Source: Periplaneta americana
Taxonomy: Eukaryota > Arthropoda > Insecta > Blattodea > Blattidae
Assembly: GCF_040183065.1 (NCBI RefSeq)
Contig: NC_091124.1
Location: 69,263,001 to 69,327,000 of the forward strand
DNA: 64,000 nt
Direction of reading: 5' to 3'
The translations under genes and the position numbers were made by a program. The notes under the pieces were generated by a model. That model was not told the origin of the DNA and did not search any database. It saw nothing but the letters and a program-made list of their open reading frames with translations. Below are positions 11,357 to 22,760 of the stretch, in pieces. The stretch's first letter is position 1, and each line of letters opens with the position of its first letter.

Positions 11357-12262
11357 GGTTGCTGCAAAAGTTCGTAGCGGTTTTTCGCTGTGACAGAAGT
11401 TTTTTGTTTGCGATGAATAGAAGACAGAAATTAATCAGTAATATATTCTCCTACGTTATCTGTGACTCTCTGCCAACGCTGAGGAAGTTTTTCGATTCCG
11501 CTTCTGAAGAAATCTGCTAGTTTGAAGTTAAAGAATTCGTCAAGCCAAGTTTGTACAGCATCTTCCTTATCAAAGGAGTATCCTTGAAGATTGTTGGATA
11601 GAGAACGGAAAATCTGAGGGCGTAAGATCGAGAGAATATAGGTGATGTGGAATTACCTCCCAACCTAGCTCCTGAATAGCGGATTTCGTCATGTTAGCGG
11701 AGTGCAAGTGTGTATTATTGTGTTGCAGCAACACTTGATGCAGTCTTCCCGATCGTTTTTCTTCAATTGCGGCCATAAGGCGTCTGAGTTGTTGGCAATA
11801 AATGTCAATAGTTATGGTTATATTTCTGGGAAGCAATTCGTAGTACTACACGACTCCTTCTTTATCCCACCAGACGCATAATATAATCTTCTGAGGACGG
11901 ACATTATTTTTTGTACGGGGTGTCGTATATTGAAACAATAAAACCATTTTTTTTGCAGAGATTTCTCCGATGGAATTCTTTCCGTACACGGCACAAATGT
12001 TTGAAACCGCCTTCTCTGCCTACGCTCTTCTATTAAACTCAAGCAGAAGAATAGGTATGTCGGAAGTGTTTTTTTTTTTTTTTTTTCCCACACCATATTC
12101 TTTAGCCGACAGCAGCATAACCTTTCTTCAAATCCACAAAATTCAAGACGTGTTTACAAGCACAACACTCGAAATAATAAATGACAATGACAATGACAAA
12201 AGATAAACAATTTCCTAACAACGCAGTGTTGTGATGACGAACAAAAACGCTACGTACATAAT
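11357..12262 (-). mobile_element. Mariner transposon, decayed and deleted
   Basis: Contains the C-terminal two thirds of a mariner transposase (separate entry). The putative ends are gctgcaaaagttcgtagcgg near 11361 and, inverted, a weaker tacgtagcgtttttgttcg near 12243-12262; the pairing is only partial, so the exact limits are inferred. At about 0.9 kb it is shorter than the usual 1.3 kb of mariners. Confidence 0.65.
11431..12100 (-). pseudogene. Mariner transposase pseudogene
   Basis: Read 5' to 3' on the minus strand it gives, in shifting frames, PQKIILCVWWDKEGVV, a stop, YYELLPRNITI, YCQQLRRLMAAIEEKRSGRL, HQVLLQHNNTHLHSANMTKS, AIQELGWEVIPHHLYS and LTPSDF. It ends EDAVQTWLDEFFNF, KLADFFRSGIEKLPQRWQRV and NVGEYITD with a stop at 11431-11433. 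These are the landmarks of a mariner transposase of the D,D34D type. The second catalytic Asp (normally HDNA) is Asn here; the third (PSD) is kept; the first catalytic region and most of the DNA-binding domain are missing. In-frame stop, frameshifts and a poly-T run at 12068 confirm it is dead. Confidence 0.85.
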
Positions 12263-13039
12263 ATCAATCTAATGCAAACCTTTGACAGTGCTAAAAGCAT
12301 TTTTTATATTAAGCTTTCCATTGATCTTTTGACAGCTCGAGAAATTCTTAAAAGTTATAGGCAGTGTTATAAAATGTAGGCCTTGAGATACAAACTTTTG
12401 TTAAGTTGACCGCAGCTTGTCAATATTTTTATGCCAGCTTTTATTAACTTGAAAACTGCGGTCCTTTCTCGATTTAATATTAAATGATTATAATGTATTA
12501 TTTAAATAAATTATAGTTTTACTATGTAATATTCTCATATTCCAGCTCGCCAACATTCATCGACGGCTGATGTTGGTTCGCGAATCATAGTTTGAGAAAC
12601 GGATGTCCACGTACGGATTTTAAACCGAATAGGAAGAGACCTTGGGCTTTAAGATGACATCAGATGTTTGAGATTGACCTCTAGAAGCGAATAGGAGTAC
12701 TAACTTGTGATGCAAGTTATATTGTTGGGTTGTCCATAAATCAAGGCTGTTGAACATCAGAAGGACCGTAAGATACATTGACCTACTTCACCTCTGTGAG
12801 AATCACGGCTGACCTTCTGGGGCTTACTTAGATGCGTATCTTAACTGCGGGGTATAATGGCTAAGAAATTCAATGTCATGATTTATCAGTCCGGAAGTCC
12901 CAAATCCTACAAGATCAGATAATGTAGTAAATAACAGAGCAATATGATGAGAAAGTAGGCGTATGATGATACATTATTTTATCTGTCTATGCATTTGTCT
13001 GATATATCTGGCCTAATTTTGAATTAGCTATGTAGATTT
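12263..13039. other. Unassigned stretch
   Basis: No gene seen. A small inverted repeat, caacat...atgttg, lies at 12552-12577. Confidence 0.45.
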
Positions 13040-13600
13040 GAATGGAATTGAATATAGGGAAGGGACACTAAGACCCAGCACTGATCTATTGCGCTAACCC
13101 TCAAGCTAGACGCATTTCCAACCCACACTGGCTGACTACACTAAGTTTCGCTGCGTACCCAGATTTCGGGCAGGCAACCCCACTCGTCCCTGGACCACTC
13201 TCCCACCCCTAGCGTGTCTCCAGCCGTGGTTCGGGGAATGCTATAGAACAGTGGTCGTCAGCACTCGCTGAAATGGGTAACATGTAAGCAGTGCATCGAA
13301 ATATGCACCCTCGTGCAGAAGGAGAGGTAGAAAGCATACCGGCTAGCAGCCACGGATGCACGATATCTTATCCGCGGGTAAGTTACGCTAGCCCGAGGGT
13401 GCACAAATGACCGCTGCTTTAGCGATGTTGACGGAATGATGTAGATGTCTAATATGGGGAAACGGGAGAACCCTGAGAAAAACAGCAACTGCGACCTTGT
13501 CCGCCCCAAGTGTCAGGCCTGACTGGGATTCGAACCCGGGCCGCCTGCGTGAAAGAATGAAGGTCTGACCACTCAACCACTGCAGGGACGTTAGGTTTAT
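13040..13600 (-). mobile_element. SINE-D carrying a hAT-like MITE
   Basis: On the minus strand 13595 to 13430 gives a tRNA-like head: tggttgagtggtcag (box A-like) and gggttcgaatccc (box B), followed by ctcagggttctcccgtttcc. The SINE body appears to resume at 13246-13040 after an embedded 176-bp insertion (13247-13422). Bases 62295-62360 share the gggaaacgagagaaccctgag block in the same orientation. The GC content is well above the surroundings. Confidence 0.7.
13247..13422. mobile_element. hAT-like MITE inside SINE-D
   Basis: The ends are inverted: CAGTGGTCGTC at 13247 and, from the other end, CAGCGGTCATT. CAG...CTG ends with 8-bp target duplications are hAT features; the flanks ctatagaa and ctttagcg match at 5 of 8. 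The body is closely similar to 62615-62773 in the opposite orientation (for example catttcagcgaatgctgatg). No coding capacity. Confidence 0.6.
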
Positions 13601-14620
13601 ATTTTAGTTAGGGCATTAAACTCGCACTTTCGTGTGCTTTCATTGCGACCGAAATCTAAACCAATAAAATAAAGGTTGAAAACAAATCGTAAATACGTTA
13701 TGTATTTAAGTAAAGTGACGAAATGCACTGAAGTCCCCATTAAATTTAAGATAAGTAAAATTTTTATGAGTTTAGGGTATGGAATAGAATGCAAAAACAG
13801 AAATGACTGCATTGAAAGACAGTGTTCTATAACACATGCAGACATCAAATTTACGACTGCTGATAAGTATATCCGGGACTTTACCCAGCACCATGCGATA
13901 TGTTTTGTCAGTTGCTCACAGAGTGTAACAAAAGAAAAATGAAATTCTTACAGCAAGTTGAACTCTAACGAACCAACATTCGGTAACTAGTGCTTCAAGT
14001 TCACACACAGGACATAAAGATTTAATGTTATGTTAAGCTTTCACACTTATAAGTTTTAGTTGATGCAACCGTGTGATGGAATAGGAAGTTTTCATCTACG
14101 GCCGTGATCTAATGTAACAAATGCGAACCTTGACCGTTGCGAACACCATGGCCAGCCAAGAACTGGTATTCTTTATTACTTTAGTCGTTAAATTCTTCAA
14201 AATCATATTGATTGTGAAGTTAAAATTGTATAGAGTGATTCGTTTGCTAGAGATTCTAAAATTTTCGTAATAAAATCACAAGATATTCTAATTTGTAATG
14301 AATGTTTATACGTGGCCTGGACCGTATAAAGAAATAAATCCGACCAGTGACTGATTTGGACTCTTCCAGGAATCTTGACTTATCCATATTTAATTTAGTG
14401 TTCGGCTTAATTATTACGCGTTAAACAAAGAGTGCCAAAGAGAATTTCGGAACATTTATTGTGACTATTCACTTTTACTACGTTATACTACTTTTGACCA
14501 ATAAAACGGTAGGAAAGGATGTCTTTCAATCAATCATGGCTGATTATCGCATAATTTTGTCACTTCCCTATCCCTAGCATTTGTTTAATTGTATCACTTC
14601 CCTAGGATTTGTTTGTTTTT
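13601..14620. other. Unassigned stretch
   Basis: The 88-codon plus-strand frame at 13676-13942 is hydrophilic and fairly complex, but no domain, splice context or repeat relationship was recognised, so it is not called a gene. The remainder holds nothing identifiable. Confidence 0.4.
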
Positions 14621-14624
14621 ATCA

Positions 14625-15050
14625 CTTAGCATTGTTTCTTTGCTTGCCAACATTTCAAATTGCAAATTCTTTACGGTAGGCCTACTATAAAACATGCTTT
14701 GCGATCGTCGTTTGTTTCCCGCATAGATAGTTGACTGAAAATGTATTAGAGTACTTTATTTCTTCTAATCTTTATGTACTTTCTTCTGTTTTTATCACCT
14801 ACCTACCATTTGTTTCTTTGTTTGCCAACATTTCAAACTGCAAATTATTTACAGTACTATGAAACATGCTTTGCGATCGTCATTTGTTTACCACTTAGAC
14901 AGTCAACTGAAAATGACTGCTCCGTTTAAACGTTTTGGTGAAGCTAACATTAATGAAATAGAATTTTAGCGAGTCAATTAATATTTTGTTGTATTAGAAT
15001 ACTTTATTTCTTCTAATCTTTATTATACTTTCTTTTAATCGTGTAATAGT
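14625..15050 (+). repeat. Local direct duplication
   Basis: Unit 1 (about 14630-14785) and unit 2 (about 14808-15045) share gccaacatttcaaa.tgcaaa, aaacatgctttgcgatcgtc, then agtactttatttcttctaat and ctttat.tactttctt. Unit 2 holds about 80 bp (14914-14993) that unit 1 lacks. Short leading tandem bits (tatcacttccctag) precede them. This is a diverged tandem duplication with an indel. Confidence 0.75.
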
Positions 15051-16205
15051 CAATTACAAAAAAAAATAATAAATCCAACTCGAGTTTTGATTTTCCCTAG
15101 ATAAATCAAAACCTCTAGTGAGATTACTGTTGAAAAAATGTAGTACTCAGAAATTAGTCACGAACTTAAATGCAAAAGGAAGCCTATAATGAATCAACAC
15201 TGAGGATAGTAGCATCAAAATGATTATTAAGAAGATTCTTTCCAAGAAGTTGATTTTCCATATTTTGCGTGTCAAAAATCTGTCAAAGAATCTAATGAAA
15301 CGCAATATCGTGTGGTATTAATGAAAGAATTGCTTCCGAAAAACCATGAAAAACTTGTTTGGTTATATTTATGTTTTAAGTACACCTGCTCACTATCCAA
15401 TTATATTTATGTTTATAATGTTTCATTACTGAAAATGCTGTCATTTTGGACATAATAGGGTTTATGAAGCATAGTTTCGATTCCTCTGTACGTGTATGGA
15501 GAAAGAAGAAAGTTAGGATAATGTCCATCGCAGTCTTTGCACCCGAAGAAAATAGCTAGTACGGCGCACCTTTGTCCCATAGGCAAGTTATTATCAGTTC
15601 AATTCATGTTTCTGTTTTCCTTCCTTAAACGAGCTGTTACCACAGAATACAACGTAGAATTTTTAGTAAATTTGTTGAATTTACACAATTAAATATTTTT
15701 TGTCTTCAGAAATCATATTTTACAAAGCTGGTTAAATAATAATTTTTCTCTCCGATAAACAAGAAGACAAGAAGACAGTGTTTTATAAAGCTCTCTCGTA
15801 TCGTGTCTGCTCTTTACCAAAACACAGGAATCCAGCCTGTTTAAGAAAATGACTACGGGAATTTAATTTGTTAAAACTCTTTTTCACTTCCTCTTTACCA
15901 GGGACTGATATTACTGGGATTTCTCGCCTATTTAATTGTGAAGCTTACGTCTTTTTAAGTTTCAAAATGGAACATTGCTTACCTATTGCTTCCAACAGAG
16001 AATAGTTCTTAAAAGATGCGAAAAGTCATCATCACTCACCTGAAACAAATGAAAAGAAATCATTATAACCTACACAAACTATAAATGGCAAAACAAAAAT
16101 AAAAAGTGACAAGAGATTTAAGAAAATCCCAATGTTTTCGTTAATTTCTGTTCTCAAATTTAAGTCGTAAAACATAGTATGTGCTTTCTTTAACACTGTA
16201 CTGTA

Positions 16206-16208
<3 letters not shown>
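15051..16208. other. Unassigned stretch
   Basis: No gene seen. A short hairpin, gttttgattt/aaatcaaaac, sits at 15084-15112. Confidence 0.45.

Positions 16209-16264
<56 letters not shown>
16209..16264. repeat. (TA)n microsatellite
   Basis: 56 bp of TA units. The minus-strand frame running through it is an artefact of the repeat. Confidence 0.97.
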
Positions 16265-16266
<2 letters not shown>

Positions 16267-16683
16267 TTAACCCATAAACCTAATTTATTTAATGACTTTT
16301 GTGTGAAAATCATCTAGGCACATTAAATAGAGAATGGAGCGAGACTGACCGTGTGGTAAACCACTTACACTTTTGTTTCCATGATACGAGTGACGTCATC
16401 GTATTACAAGAACATGGAACACTTTCTTCCGTTTAGTTTCACATTAAAAGATAAAGTTGATCCATATAAAGAAAAGTAAACCTGAGGATGGCATATAGAG
16501 AAAGCACCCAAGTTTTGAAACATTGGTGATAGAAGAATGTGATTCAGAAATGCAAAGTTTTTACCACTTTTCTCTCTTTTATAATTAATTATTTATTTAA
16601 TGTCCTTATTCAGCTATATAGTCCATTCACAAATTATGAAATGAAACGGTGGAGATGACGATAATTATGATGATTTCAAAATA

Positions 16684-16890
16684 TATTATTTAACAACGCT
16701 GTATCGTCTACAAGAATAGTATTGATGGAATTAGTGATAACCTGATAACGAGATAGTACTTTGGAGATTTCATCATGGGTTGCCTGACATTCGGGTTACA
16801 GTTGGGGAAAACCTGGGGATTCGAACGCATGCCCAAGCGCTACCTCGGATCAGGAGACCAGCTTCTTTCTCTGGACTACGCTGATGTCCC
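16684..16890 (-). mobile_element. SINE-A copy, decayed
   Basis: Minus-strand head gtagcgcttgggcatgcgttcgaatcccc (split here for length: box B is gcgttcgaatcccc), then ggttttccccaactgtaa and a tail ending agacgatacagcgttgttaaa. Aligns along its length with 18109-18363 and with 35293-35522. The head is diverged, so this is an old copy. Confidence 0.75.
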
Positions 16891-17828
16891 ATGATGATGA
16901 TGACGATAAATCCAGAAATACAGATTACACAAAAGTGTATTTTTGAAGGAGAGGTTTTATTGTTCATGGTGACTTGGCGAAATACTGCAGTTTTTAAAAA
17001 TGGGTATATAACTTATTTTACATAATATAAATTGAACATCCTGCAAGTTGAATAGAACATGTGACAACTTCGTGGTAGCCAATTACCACAATTTTCAGCG
17101 GCAAGCACTGGCTACTCAAACATAATGTTGTGGAGGTAGTCTTCAATTATACCGCCCACTCCAAGCATTAAAGCAAGTACTTAACTATGGATTGCCTCCA
17201 CTCGCAGTTCGGAGAAATTTTGCATTGACTCTCAACTGCTGAACCGTCGATTGCAATCCCAGATTCATCCTAATTCTTACATACAATTCGAATATTTACT
17301 AGGACTTTGCATTCTGTACTTAAGTTATGCGAATTTGCTACAATAAGCTTAGTAATGTCTGTGCTTAAAATGTGTATACAAGAAATTCCTTCTCGTACGA
17401 GACACACATGTAATTAGCATCACATGTTGAGACAGGGAATTCACACAAAAACATACAATAAACGAGATGAGCAATATTTTGCTATACCGCTACGCGGCAA
17501 TTTCTATTTCCGGTCGCACTCTAAACAAGAAACGTAAAACCGTACGCACTCTTTGTTTAGTTTTCGCACACTATCTGCTGTGAAACTTAACAATGCTTCT
17601 TAAGAAACACGCCAGCTGATAGCAATGGTATCTTGTGGTAGTGTAGCGAAGTTGTGCTCGCTTTGTCCTCATTGAATTTTCTATGATTGGTAAAAGTCCA
17701 TTAAAGACTTGAAACTCAAATTATACAGATATCAGTCGCCAGCACAAAAGAAATGTTCCTCATTGTCTTTAGTTTCCTTGAATTTACACTTATTGCTTTT
17801 TTTCTTTCGTTTTTCTATTTCTATTTGT

Positions 17829-17830
<2 letters not shown>
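16891..17830. other. Unassigned stretch
   Basis: No gene seen. Slightly GC-richer around 17465-17560 (gctataccgctacgcggcaa), where the short inverted match to 10598-10625 lies. Confidence 0.45.

Positions 17831-17882
<52 letters not shown>
17831..17882. repeat. (TA)n microsatellite
   Basis: 52 bp of TA units preceded by a pyrimidine-rich stretch. Confidence 0.97.
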
Positions 17883-17883
<1 letters not shown>

Positions 17884-18094
17884 TTTAGTTTTAGCATGTC
17901 ATATGCTATTTTCCGTCTATTTTTCTTTCAACAGTCTTTGCTCCTAAGTCAATGAAGTAATTTCGTTTATACTAAAACCATTCACCAAACACCACAATGA
18001 TATTAAACTTTTTAACTGACTGACTGACTGACTGCCCTCATTCACCTTTCAAAAGGACCTATTTAGCTCATTTCACTCTGTATGTAGTCTACAT

Positions 18095-18377
18095 AAAACA
18101 AATGGAGGGCCACCTGCGTGGCTCAGTCGATCAAGGCAGTTGCCTGCCGGTCTGAAGTTGCGCTCGGGCGTGGGTTCGATCCCCGCTTGGGCTGATTACC
18201 TGGTTGGGATTTTTCCGAGATTTTCCCAAACCGTAAGGTGAATGCCAGGTAATCTATGGCTAATCCTCGGCCTCATCTCGTCAAATACCATCTCACTATC
18301 ATCAATCTCATCGACGCTAAATAACCTAGTAGTTGATACAGCGTCGTTAAATAACCAACTAAAAAAACATATGGAGG
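18095..18377 (+). mobile_element. Full-length SINE-A with TSD
   Basis: The body 18109-18363 is flanked by a 14-bp duplication, aaaacaaatggagg (18095-18108) and aaaacatatggagg (18364-18377), with one mismatch. The head carries cgtggctcagtcgatcaagg (box A-like) and gtgggttcgatcccc (box B). The body reads gggctgattacctggttggg and so on. The tail is cgacgctaaataacctagta, gttgatacagcgtcgttaaa, with CGACGCT able to pair with AGCGTCG. This is the reference copy of family A. Confidence 0.92.
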
Positions 18378-18726
18378 TGCGTTATAAGTAGTTATTGTAG
18401 ACTCAAAAATGCCTAATGATTCGGTAATAGTTATCTCTATTACATAAGAAAGGTAGCTGATATTTTAAGCAGTATTATAAGATTACTTTTAATCCCTCTT
18501 GATTGAATTTATCTGAATCACGTGCACAGATTGCGTACCAAGTGATCTCTTTTTAACCCATATCATCATACATCAAATTTATATCAATGCATGATTAAAT
18601 TTTATACATAAAAATTACACATATTTCCGATCATATGCTCACAAACACAAAACCAAAGGGATGGATTATGCTTGTTTGAACACGTGTTTAACGAGCAATC
18701 ATAGTACTGATATCGGCTCTAGAATG

Positions 18727-18749
18727 TATTTATTTGTTTGTTTGTTTGT

Positions 18750-18804
<55 letters not shown>

Positions 18805-18807
18805 TTT
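18727..18807. repeat. (TTTG)n(TTTA)n microsatellite
   Basis: Tetranucleotide run: TTTG units to about 18748, then TTTA units. The plus-strand frame across it is an artefact. Confidence 0.95.
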
Positions 18808-18933
18808 CATCAATCTTTATTCACGTCATGGCGGCTTAGATGTGTTCCAGTTCTTAATACGCCATCACTATCTATATAAATATTACAAAAACTAATTACA
18901 TATTGGACCTATAAGTATCCTCAATTCACCATG

Positions 18934-18983
<50 letters not shown>
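18934..18983. repeat. (TAA)n microsatellite at a LINE 3' end
   Basis: 50 bp of TAA/ATA units; on the LINE strand it is (ATT)n and follows the 3' end of the relic. Confidence 0.95.
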
Positions 18984-19535
18984 CTAATAATAAGTATAGG
19001 TCTTGTATTTAAAACTCTTACTTTAACTTTTTCATTTCTATACTCAATCTCTTAAAAATTATTCTGTTAACTTCACTAACTACTTTTCGTAATTTCCTAT
19101 CGTGTCCGACTACTCAATATTTATAATTCCATATCCGTTAGAGCTCTGAGTTTCTCTTCCCATCTAATTTTAACTCTATAAAGAAATTTTCCTAATTTAT
19201 GCAGATTGCTGGCGTTTAGGGGACCGTTCATTTTTTATAAGCTACCTTAGCGTTTATTTGTAGAAATTTTTTATCCACCCAACCGTTTCTCAAATCATTC
19301 TTTGCCTGACACTTTAAAGCAATAAGCATTGCGTCTTCCGCTAGTCCACATAAAGGACATTTATCCTTCTCTACGTTCCCTACGTTCTTGAGCCTCCAGA
19401 TACCTAATCTCCACCATGCCATTCCTGTACTCTCTTCCCTTGAATTTAGTCTAATACATTCTTCCTGTTCCCAAAACTGTTTAACCTCCCTCTCATAGAA
19501 TGTATAACAAGTCAATAAAAAAATACCCACATCTA
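18934..19535 (-). mobile_element. LINE 3' end with zinc-finger C-terminus (LINE-F)
   Basis: On the minus strand 19500 to 19228 reads FYEREVKQFWEQEECIRLNS, MAWWRLGIWRLKNVGN and KCPLCGLAEDAMLIALKC, continuing past a stop as LGKFLYRVKIRWEEKLRAL to about 19140. A cysteine cluster (CPLC...C) after the reverse transcriptase, followed by this basic helix, is the usual C-terminus of one insect non-LTR class. The 3' side ends in a 50-bp (ATT)n on the element strand (18934-18983), taken as its tail. Stops show it is dead. Confidence 0.7.
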
Positions 19536-19690
19536 TTTACCTCCAACAGTTTGAAATTTAAGATGTAAGTATGTAAATAATTTGTTATGAGCAATTATTA
19601 ATTTTTGGATGTTATTTTATTGTAATTTATGTATGTAAATTTATTATGTATCGAATCCTCCTTTGAGAACGAGAATTTAACGAGAATACT

Positions 19691-19978
19691 CTAGAGTGCT
19701 AGAATGTTGTTAATTTACAATTTATTTGTATTGTAAATTTCTCCGCCATTAAGTTCATAACCGTCCCATTTGATAGTAGGCGTAGTCTCTGTCCCGAATT
19801 TATGGCACAAAACAATTGATTTCTTCTGAGTCACAGACTGCATGCTAGGCAGTCTCATCTTATAAGCCAAAAGGATGCAGTTTTTGGGATTTCCATTACA
19901 TTGTCCCAACCTATGCTTAAATTTTCTTACGGTACAGTAACCCTTCTGTAATTCTAGAGTCTCTTTCGATGATATTCT
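19691..19978 (-). other. Uncharacterised open frame
   Basis: A 96-codon stop-to-stop frame with mixed composition: SKETLELQKGYCTVRKFKHR, LGQCNGNPKNCILLAYKMRL, SVTQKKSIVLCHKFGTETT, KWDGYELNGGEIYNTNKL. There is no ATG near its start. It is not low-complexity and does not look like the LINE or transposase relics around it. I do not recognise the family; it could be an exon, part of an unknown mobile element, or chance. No convincing splice sites were identified. Confidence 0.3.
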
Positions 19979-21198
19979 CTAACATCGAATTATTATACCA
20001 AATAATTTATTTTCTTCTGAGAAGTAATGAATCACGTGTATAGCTTGATTCAGGGATTTTGGCCCCTGAAAAAAGTAAGTAGATGGACTAAGAGCGAGTT
20101 ACTCATTCACTACTGGCGGGCCGCGCAGTCATAACACCTAACACTTCCTTCTTATCATGCAGCGGTACACTCTGTCTTAAAACACAATATTCTTCTACAC
20201 GTCCCATTACTAACCACTATGTCTGTTGACTAAACAATGTCATGATGACTTATATTTCCTTGACATGAGTGTCCCTCAGCTACAAGCATAGATATTATTT
20301 TCATTTTTCCTCTTCCCTCTTATCCTCCTATGCACATTTGTGATTAAATTTCTTTCTTATGACGCAACACACAGCTCGCTCACTAGCCAACAACCAAGGA
20401 CAGGGGCCAATAACGTTGAATCGAGCTGAAAGTATATATTACTGTATATGCGAAGAGATCTCTTATGGTTTACAGAGCCTGTAGTTGAAGTGTTTGTTAT
20501 AGAATTGCATAATGTGTGTTTCATTAGGATGTTGTGTCCGGTAATTAAGCTATTCTGAAATAGCATTTCATAATTAGAAAATAAATACGGACAAATCCGT
20601 CGTTAAATGAAAATGCAGAAATTTATAAATAAATGTCAAAACATATTATCTTAAAATTGCAGACTAAACAATTCCCACAATTCTTGATTTATTATTCTAA
20701 TATTAAATAATAATGTAAGATTTAATTGGTTGTATGTATGTAGAGAGAGTCTATTTCCTTATTAATGCGTAACACTTGTTCTGTGAATATTATTTTTACA
20801 CTCAGTCTGCAGGAAATATTGAGGTCAACGGCCGTGTACTCCGCATGGCCATAGTTGTGATTTATCATCTCCTGATCATTACTGCTGTCACTGCAGTGTA
20901 TTTTACAACTCATTCTACGCTTATCATGGGGAAATAAATCAATTTGTCATCGTTTCTGACAAGCAATTCAACTGCCGTGTATAACTGCACGAAGAGTAAT
21001 TGCTAATAGTGATAACGTACTGAAATTTATGTTTTGGATATTAGCAGTATTTCGACTACCACTACCAAACTTATATTGAGTAAACTACTATAGTCTATCC
21101 AACTGAGATCCGCTCTTAACATACACAAATAAGCAAGCCTATTACTCCGTTCAAGTATTGTACTTACACTACTCCAACGTATTGTTATACAGTACAAC
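19979..21198. other. Unassigned stretch
   Basis: No gene seen. A small hairpin cagggattttggcccctg lies at 20052-20069. Confidence 0.45.
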
Positions 21199-21380
21199 CA
21201 CAGTCTAGTATAATATAGTCACGAAGCTTGAGTTGTTGAGGATACTAGGAACAATAGACTGTGCCGGTACTATTTCGCATTGTCTGTGATCAGGCGATAG
21301 TAGCGACCCTAGTGGTTAGCAATTATCTATGGATGCATATTATCTATATTGAGCTTCGTGACTGCATATACTAGACTGTG
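21199..21380. mobile_element. 182-bp MITE
   Basis: The ends are inverted over about 30 bp: CACAGTCTAGTATAATATAG, then TCACGAAGCTTGA, against CACAGTCTAGTATATGCAG, then TCACGAAGCTCAA. The flanks share tacaa but no exact TSD was fixed. No coding capacity. The compact symmetric form is typical of a non-autonomous DNA transposon. Confidence 0.8.
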
Positions 21381-22373
21381 ATACAATCCAATTCTGTATG
21401 AAATTCTTCACAGAATGAGCCAACCTCTTTCAGTTCACTAAGATCGTAGTGATGCACGCGCATTAAGAAAAAAAAAACATAATCATGCTAGTACCATAAA
21501 GAAGCATGCAGTATTACTGTAGTATAATGAAACATTTGCTGTAATACTAAACACAAATTAAATCTTCAATATCAGACATATAGCTTTTTTTAATTTTAAG
21601 AATTGTAATATTTTTAGGACTAAAAGAGTTTCTAACAAACTTAACCTATAGTTCTATTGTGTTCTGAAAGAAAAATAAATAGTAACAGCTCTGATAAGAG
21701 TCGTGCCTGTAGCATAAGGTTTCTTTATTCAGAAGTTGCCCTTTCGGCTTCACATGTAAGTAATTTATTCCAGCTTGTCTTTAGAGTTTCAATGAAAATT
21801 TTAGCCCAGCAGGCAGCGACATTATAAATCGCGTGTGAACACTAATATTATTAATTATTTAGATACGCTTAAAGTTTTTTTTCCATTTCAATTCGACGAA
21901 TAACTTGCTGTTTTTGTTGCATGTTTAAAGACGTCCGCTTGACAAACCTCTCTTAATAACCGTCCGTGATATGCTCGGTGCCAGTGTCTGAACTGAACTG
22001 ACGTCATCGTTTACTATGCCACGGACGCTTACAACCATTCACAGAATTGGAGTCGTATTGTATTGTAGCTTATTAATTTCAAATGAATTTTTCGTATATA
22101 TACGCCTTGTTTCAAATAAAAATTGACGACACCTATTAAAATATATAAGCTACATTTTTACATTGCCAATTTATTCGACAAGGGGAAGGAGAGGGGAGAG
22201 GGAGAGGGGGAGAGAGTAATCTGTATCACTTTGGCCTGGGGGTATTGCTACTTCATGTACCCCCGTATATCTCCGCCTATGAGTGTATCAGAGCCCTCTC
22301 GCCTCTGGAGTGCTATCGACTCACCCAGCAACTCCTAAATATTAAGATGAAAGTCGCTTCTAATAACATGGTG
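21381..22373. other. Unassigned stretch with small repeats
   Basis: Contains a purine-rich GGGAGA tract (22181-22216) and distant inverted blocks ccgtccgtg/cacggacg (about 21960-22028). No gene seen. Confidence 0.45.
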
Positions 22374-22442
22374 TTCTTCTTCTTCTTCTTCTTCTTCTTC
22401 TTCTTCTTCTTCTTCTTCTTCTTCTTCTTCTTCTTCTTCTTC
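22374..22442. repeat. (TTC)n microsatellite
   Basis: 69 bp of uninterrupted TTC units: a polypyrimidine/polypurine triplet run that can adopt triplex structures. It reads as poly-Phe in one frame. Confidence 0.97.
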
Positions 22443-22559
22443 AGTAATGTGATTTTCAAACAAGGTTATATGCACTGCGGAGGGGTAAACACGAAAAAGT
22501 TTGGAGTTTATCGATCTCTATAATATTGTTTTCGTTTCTTGGGAGGGCATTCATAACAC

Positions 22560-22760
22560 TTTTAAGTAGAATTTTCTTACCAATGATAAATTGTTGCCCA
22601 TCATCGTGAACAACCTGCCTTAGGTTGTAAGATCTGTTTCATCCAAACATAAGGTTGTGTTGGTCACGCCATTTGTGTCTAGGTCGTCCAGAATCTCTTC
22701 TGTCTCGGGGTCGGTGGGGTAATTCCAGTTTTAAATACATTTTTGTCAATTTTCTGCGAA
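22560..22760 (-). mobile_element. LINE C-terminal relic
   Basis: Minus strand reads RPRDRRDSGRPRHKWRDQHN, then LRQVVHDDGQQFIIGKKILL. The GRPRxxWRDQ motif is a common C-terminal signature of insect LINE reverse transcriptase genes. Heavily decayed; limits are approximate. Confidence 0.45.

Noticed and set aside
13676..13942. 88-codon plus frame (ECKNRNDCIERQC...)
   Set aside because: Cysteines look suggestive, but no family, signal or exon boundary could be supported.
16032..16313. 93-codon minus frame with poly-(Tyr/Ile)
   Set aside because: Created by the (TA)n microsatellite; same for 17753-17947 and the frames over 49154-49474.
10598..17490. Inverted match gcggtatagcaaaa...ttgctcatct (10598-10625 and 17464-17490)
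   Set aside because: Only about 28 bp, 6.9 kb apart, with no supporting structure; too little to define an element.
18661..18879. 72-codon frame with repeated LFIY
   Set aside because: Product of the (TTTA)n microsatellite.
22245..22523. 92-codon frame with poly-Phe
   Set aside because: Translation of (TTC)n.
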